Part shown: positions 60,815-64,000 of the stretch, piece after piece
Layout of the letters: each line of letters starts with the position of its first letter
Numbering within the stretch: position 1 is the stretch's first letter
NCBI RefSeq assembly: GCF_014489415.1
Contig: NZ_CP060822.1
Span: forward strand, 3,457,501-3,521,500
DNA length: 64,000 nucleotides
Direction of reading: 5' to 3'
From: Cylindrospermopsis curvispora GIHE-G1
Lineage (GTDB): Bacteria > Cyanobacteriota > Cyanobacteriia > Cyanobacteriales > Nostocaceae
Made by a program: the position numbers and the translations under genes
The notes under the pieces: generated by a model
The model's database searches: none
The model's input: the letters and a program-made list of their open reading frames with translations, nothing else
What the model was told of the DNA's origin: nothing

Positions 60815-61558
60815 CTAATTTTTGCTAGGAGGAAGCTGCTGAATAAATTTTTTCACGCTGGGAGATAAACTGGATCCATAGGAATTTAGGTACTTACCTA
60901 AGGATTTTTGTCCCCCAATTTGATCTATCACGGTAACTGCAATTAAGTCCACAATATCTTCGTGGTTTTCTAGATTAAAACAAACCCCACTAGAAAGCTG
61001 GGAAATCTCCCCAAAGGTTCTTTGTGTATCGGGATGATTGCCAACTACAAAGCTGAACACGGGTCTATTTAGTTTTCCTAGTTCAATTGCTTGACCTCGA
61101 TAATCTTTATCCTCATGAGGAGGTGCATCCCCAATAAGAATAACTCTAGAAACATCAAATTCTTCAATAGCAACTTCTAATGCTTTTTCCACTGCTTCTG
61201 GGAAATCTCCACCACCATTACAACTAATTTTGTCCATGAAGGTTTTGAAGTATTCCACTGAGCTACTCCAATCACTCTGCTCAATAATTCTGTGATGATC
61301 ACAGTAATCTCGATAAGCAACCCAAGATAGCTCCATCCTTCCCGCTTCTAAGATTCGACGGATTAATTCTTGAATACTCTCCAGGGTTTTATCCCACACG
61401 GGTTTCATGGAACCTGTTGCATCTACCAAACCCATAATCCGTATGGGTTTGGCATATTTTGCAATTAGCTGGTCATAGGTTCTCGGTTCCCGTGTAAGTG
61501 ACTGTTTATCTCTAGTCTTGATGTGATCCAGAGAACTTTTAAAAGGATCTTGAGACAT
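60815..61558 (-). CDS. von Willebrand factor A-domain protein
   Basis: 247 residues. IRIMGLVDATGSMKPVWDKT is a MIDAS motif (DxTGS form), with ELSWVAYRDYCDHHRI and VILIGDAPPHEDKDYRGQAI as the later metal-site strands. No signal peptide, so cytoplasmic. The first gene of the operon with the ZorA- and ZorB-like genes (21-bp gap). In Zorya systems the third component is not a vWA protein, so this is a different assembly; vWA would supply regulated protein binding (inference). Confidence 0.85.
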   Translation of the reverse strand: MSQDPFKSSLDHIKTRDKQSLTREPRTYDQLIAKYAKPIRIMGLVDATGSMKPVWDKTLESIQELIRRILEAGRMELSWVAYRDYCDHHRIIEQSDWSSSVEYFKTFMDKISCNGGGDFPEAVEKALEVAIEEFDVSRVILIGDAPPHEDKDYRGQAIELGKLNRPVFSFVVGNHPDTQRTFGEISQLSSGVCFNLENHEDIVDLIAVTVIDQIGGQKSLGKYLNSYGSSLSPSVKKFIQQLPPSKN

Positions 61559-61682
61559 TTTAAGTAGTAGCAGATAATATGTCTCTTTTTATTCTAATCA
61601 ATTTGAACACCTGTTAAGAAGTAAAGTATGTTAAGATTTGTTAAGACAGTTTCATCAAGAAGTAACCAGTATAAACTAGACT

Positions 61683-61766
61683 TTATAAATATTGAGCAAT
61701 CTGACCACCACGATGAAAGGTAGCGTTATCAACAATCACCCACGTAGCAATAGATTTTTGTAGCAT
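61683..61766 (-). pseudogene. IS630-type transposase scrap
   Basis: 27 codons reading MLQKSIATWVIVDNATFHRG and GQIAQYL, like the DDE-domain segment around the second catalytic Asp (VDNAxFH) of IS630/Tc1 transposases. Everything else of the element is missing. Confidence 0.65.
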
Positions 61767-61769
61767 TGT

Positions 61770-61796
61770 AACTCATGGGAAGACCCACGAGTTAGC
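61770..61796. terminator. Hairpin TAACTCATGGG / CCCACGAGTTA
   Basis: 11-bp arms with one mismatch around AAGA, lying just after the minus-strand gene at 61804-62055. No T-run; a terminator or an IS-end remnant. Confidence 0.4.
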
Positions 61797-61803
61797 GAGG
61801 AAA

Positions 61804-62055
61804 CTAATTAATCACAATATGTCTTACCAGGATACTCATAACCTCCCCAGGGTTACCAGTTGGCGTGAGATCACTCCAATCAGTTGCATTGGCATAACCA
61901 AGCACGTGTAGATAGTGAATCGTACTAATAACTGCCTTTTTCGAGCCAATCAATAGGTGTTTTAGCGGTTCCCGGTGACTAGCTTGTGGAACTACCCTAG
62001 GGTCAACCACTCTAGTGTCATCAATATTGCTGATAAAGTTTGTGGTGTGTGCCAT
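61804..62055 (-). CDS. Small conserved hypothetical protein
   Basis: 83 residues, soluble (MAHTTNFISNIDDTRVVDPR, then VVPQASHREPLKHLLIGSKK and AVISTIHYLHVLGYANATDW). GAGG lies about ten bases before the ATG. The composition and a complete, evenly folded-looking sequence argue for a real gene of a small cyanobacterial family; no function is known to me. Confidence 0.7.
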   Translation of the reverse strand: MAHTTNFISNIDDTRVVDPRVVPQASHREPLKHLLIGSKKAVISTIHYLHVLGYANATDWSDLTPTGNPGEVMSILVRHIVIN

Positions 62056-62910
62056 AATTTATTTGCCTCAATGTTGGGGTGTAAGGTGATCAGAGGTTTC
62101 CGCCAAGAAATAGAGATCACCTTACTTTTTCCTAATTATAAAACTATTTGAATAGACATGCAAGTAGTTTATAGAAAATAATTAACAATTTTTATAAAGT
62201 TTTTCGACTTGTCAAGCATAAATGAAAATCAAGAATCTGGCACTCAGTCAGTTAGAGTAAAAGGAATGCGATTGCGAAGCACTCGCGAGATAGCTCTTTT
62301 TGTTTAAATGATTGACGTTGGGTTTCTCGATGTCAACCTAACCTACAAAAGGCGCTTAATCTTATCTATCTACATTCATGTATATATATATAGGAATAAA
62401 TAATAAGAAAAAATTATATTTATGGGGGGATGAGATAAGTTTTTTTGTGGCCGAGGGGATAAAAATGTGGTATTATGAGGGTTAAGTATAATGGAGTGTG
62501 AGCAGTTGTAAAAAAAATGCACAGATTTCCATTATTAGGGTATCACGTCCAAGGGTCAATAGTCAACCCCCACCATTGAAAAAAATTGGTGCGCAGCAGA
62601 TCTCCTCACCAAAAGCGCTTTTTGACCGTGATTTACAACACTGGCACTTTTCTATTAATTCTCCATAAAACACGCGCAAGAACCTTTTTTGTTACGAAAC
62701 TTTACTTTGTCACACCATGTCCCTATTAATACTACTTATTCTCATTAAGCCCTTTAATCCCTGAATCAATTTTAGTTACTATGTACTACTTTCAGATCCT
62801 CTTTGATCTGTCACAGCTTAGGGTGCGGAATGTGGGTTCTATTGTATGGGGAGGAATGACAGTGCTTGATAATTCATACCGTCACTTCTAGTTAGGGCGA
62901 TCGCACTTGG

Positions 62911-63049
62911 TAACTTCTTTCTTAGTAAGAGAAATAACTGAAAGCGAGTTTCAAAAATATTGTCACAAGTTCGGACAAGACGAGTACACTTACAACATCA
63001 TAGCACCAGATGGTTACTGGTGAAGTAGCTCCTGTAGCATTGACTGCTC
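62911..63049 (+). pseudogene. psbA remnant with internal deletion
   Basis: The part [20 protein letters not shown], then [18 protein letters not shown] corresponds to D1 residues ~218-255 with substitutions; it then jumps directly to [11 protein letters not shown] from the C-terminus. About 90 codons between are deleted and the 5' 60% is absent. The remaining ~850 bp of this gene-free region (62056-62910) contains HIP1-like and TTGGGTTT hairpin sequences resembling those upstream of psbA, but no gene. Confidence 0.85.
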
Positions 63050-63126
63050 CTGACCTAGAGCAGATTCAATTTACTCGAACATCTTTTGTGATACGATAAT
63101 AACAAGTGTTTATTTTTGTTGTCATC

Positions 63127-64000
63127 ATGCAACCACCAAAAAGATCATTAACAAAAAGAGATAGAGAGAAGCAACTTCTTGAAGAGCTTGAAAAGCTTGT
63201 ATTTTTTGGATCTGTTTTAGGAATTGTCGGTTTAGTTATTTTATATATTTATTTAGATGGTTTACTACAGCAGAATGAAAAGCCAAGCATACAAATATTG
63301 GAATTATGCAAATCACTAATTACCAACTTAATAAGTGTTCCATTTTTGTTTGTCTTGTCATACATGACATATCGTCGTATTCACTCCATTACCACTCAAG
63401 TTAATAACGAAACTCTCTCAGAAGTAATTGCAGAAGCGGTTGTTAAGAAGTTGATCAACCCCAATAATAATATAGAGATTCCCCAAATCTCTAAAATTCA
63501 AGACACATTATCTGGAATTCAAGAAACATTATCACCTTTAGACATAAATGAGATTGCTCTTTCACTTGAGAATGAACGCTATGGAGGAGTTAAGTGTGTT
63601 CTGAATCATTTGTATATTCAAGATTTAGAAAGGGAATTTAGTGAGTCAAGAAATATAGTGATAATGAATACATGGATTCCAAATCTTAGTGACTTGTCAG
63701 GATCACTAATAACTGCAATTAACAATGGATGCAAGACAAGAATTATGATTTTATACCCAAATTCAGGTATTTCAGCACTTAGATCGGAAGCTTTAGGGGA
63801 TACAACAGATGGAGTTAAAACGTCGATATTGAATTGCTTAAATGATCTTAGGGGAATTCATAATAAAATTAGGCCTGAAAACAGAGATGGTCTCAAGATT
63901 AGGGTTTTTAACTCCTTACCATCAATTTCTGTGTACGGTACTGACAAGCATTATTTCGTAAGCTTCTTTATGCATGAGAAACTTGCAATTAGGTCACCAC
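63127..64000 (+). CDS. Two-TM protein with a possible phospholipase-D-like domain (3' end outside window)
   Basis: The frame is open from the ATG to the window end (291 codons seen). A charged N-terminus (MQPPKRSLTKRDREKQLLEE) precedes two TM helices at ~28-44 and ~65-85. The cytoplasmic part after ~150 reads NIVIMNTWIPNLSDLSGSLI, NNGCKTRIMILYPNSGISAL, then LKIRVFNSLPSISVYGTDKH, the strand pattern of PLD-like (DUF5919-type) domains; no HKD motif is seen so far. The start is plausible but has no strong ribosome site. Confidence 0.65.
   Translation, partial: MQPPKRSLTKRDREKQLLEELEKLVFFGSVLGIVGLVILYIYLDGLLQQNEKPSIQILELCKSLITNLISVPFLFVLSYMTYRRIHSITTQVNNETLSEVIAEAVVKKLINPNNNIEIPQISKIQDTLSGIQETLSPLDINEIALSLENERYGGVKCVLNHLYIQDLEREFSESRNIVIMNTWIPNLSDLSGSLITAINNGCKTRIMILYPNSGISALRSEALGDTTDGVKTSILNCLNDLRGIHNKIRPENRDGLKIRVFNSLPSISVYGTDKHYFVSFFMHEKLAIRSP

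Noticed and set aside
59067-61558. Complete Zorya system
   Set aside because: Only ZorA/ZorB-like parts are visible; ZorC, ZorD (helicase) and ZorE are absent, so it should not be annotated as Zorya.
1-64000. CRISPR array
   Set aside because: Tandem repeats seen (WD40, TPR, heptads, lipoprotein repeats) are coding and without unique spacers; dispersed repeats are not regularly spaced; no cas genes.

Overview
The window is cyanobacterial chromosome, most likely from a filamentous Nostocales-type genome. The evidence is a complete psbA (photosystem II D1), dxs, rpiA, mfd, a GUN4-domain protein, many Uma2/DUF29/DUF1822/CHAT/AAA_35 accessory families typical of cyanobacteria, and frequent GCGATCGC (HIP1) sites. 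The AT-rich, repeat-littered style recalls Raphidiopsis/Cylindrospermopsis or Anabaena relatives, but that genus guess is inference only.

Layout. 1-5.9 kb: two tandem Uma2-type genes (the first cut by the window edge), an ATPase/nuclease gene, psbA, a frameshifted pentapeptide-repeat gene and a truncated second copy of the ATPase gene. 5.9-9.1 kb: small membrane or exported proteins (TPR, YbjN). 9.2-18.9 kb: an accessory set (sigma-like protein, two DUF1822 proteins, GUN4-domain membrane protein) ending in a giant CHAT protease-STAND ATPase-WD40 protein with 14 almost identical WD repeats. 19.1-29.2 kb: a putative RiPP (ribosomal peptide) locus: APH-type kinase + HopA1-type lyase, two double-glycine-type precursor peptides, HTH protein, C39-peptidase ABC exporter, HlyD fusion protein and PpiC isomerase. 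29.6-36 kb: a second CHAT-STAND-WD40 gene with 7 repeats and a TPR/pentapeptide protein. 36-43.9 kb: small accessory genes (PIN toxin with broken antitoxin, Uma2, DUF29, LptF/G-like permease, repeat lipoprotein, small aspartic protease). 43.9-49.3 kb: a two-gene AAA_35 ATPase operon, one member with WD40. 49.5-59 kb: mostly housekeeping (mfd, CBS-domain membrane protein, aldo/keto reductase, rpiA, dxs). 59-61.6 kb: a three-gene vWA / ZorA-like / ZorB-like (OmpA) operon. 61.7-64 kb: small genes, a transposase scrap, a psbA remnant and a 5' fragment of a membrane protein.

How it may work together. The central hypothesis is that the kinase/lyase pair at 19.2-21.5 kb dehydrates Ser/Thr in the two small peptides, as the APH+HopA1 pairs of class V lanthipeptide and thioamitide pathways do. 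The C39 exporter would then cut the leaders and export the products with HlyD. The precursors sit in inverted orientation at the two ends of the transport genes and share about 320 bp of upstream DNA. The CHAT-STAND-WD40 proteins on both sides look like self/non-self or anti-invader receptors with diversifying propeller surfaces.

The window is also peppered with a ~120-bp dispersed repeat with imperfect terminal inverted repeats (one copy flanked by a 15-bp direct repeat) and with fragments of psbA, the ATPase gene and the mfd tail. This indicates much recombination. No tRNA, rRNA or CRISPR array was recognised.
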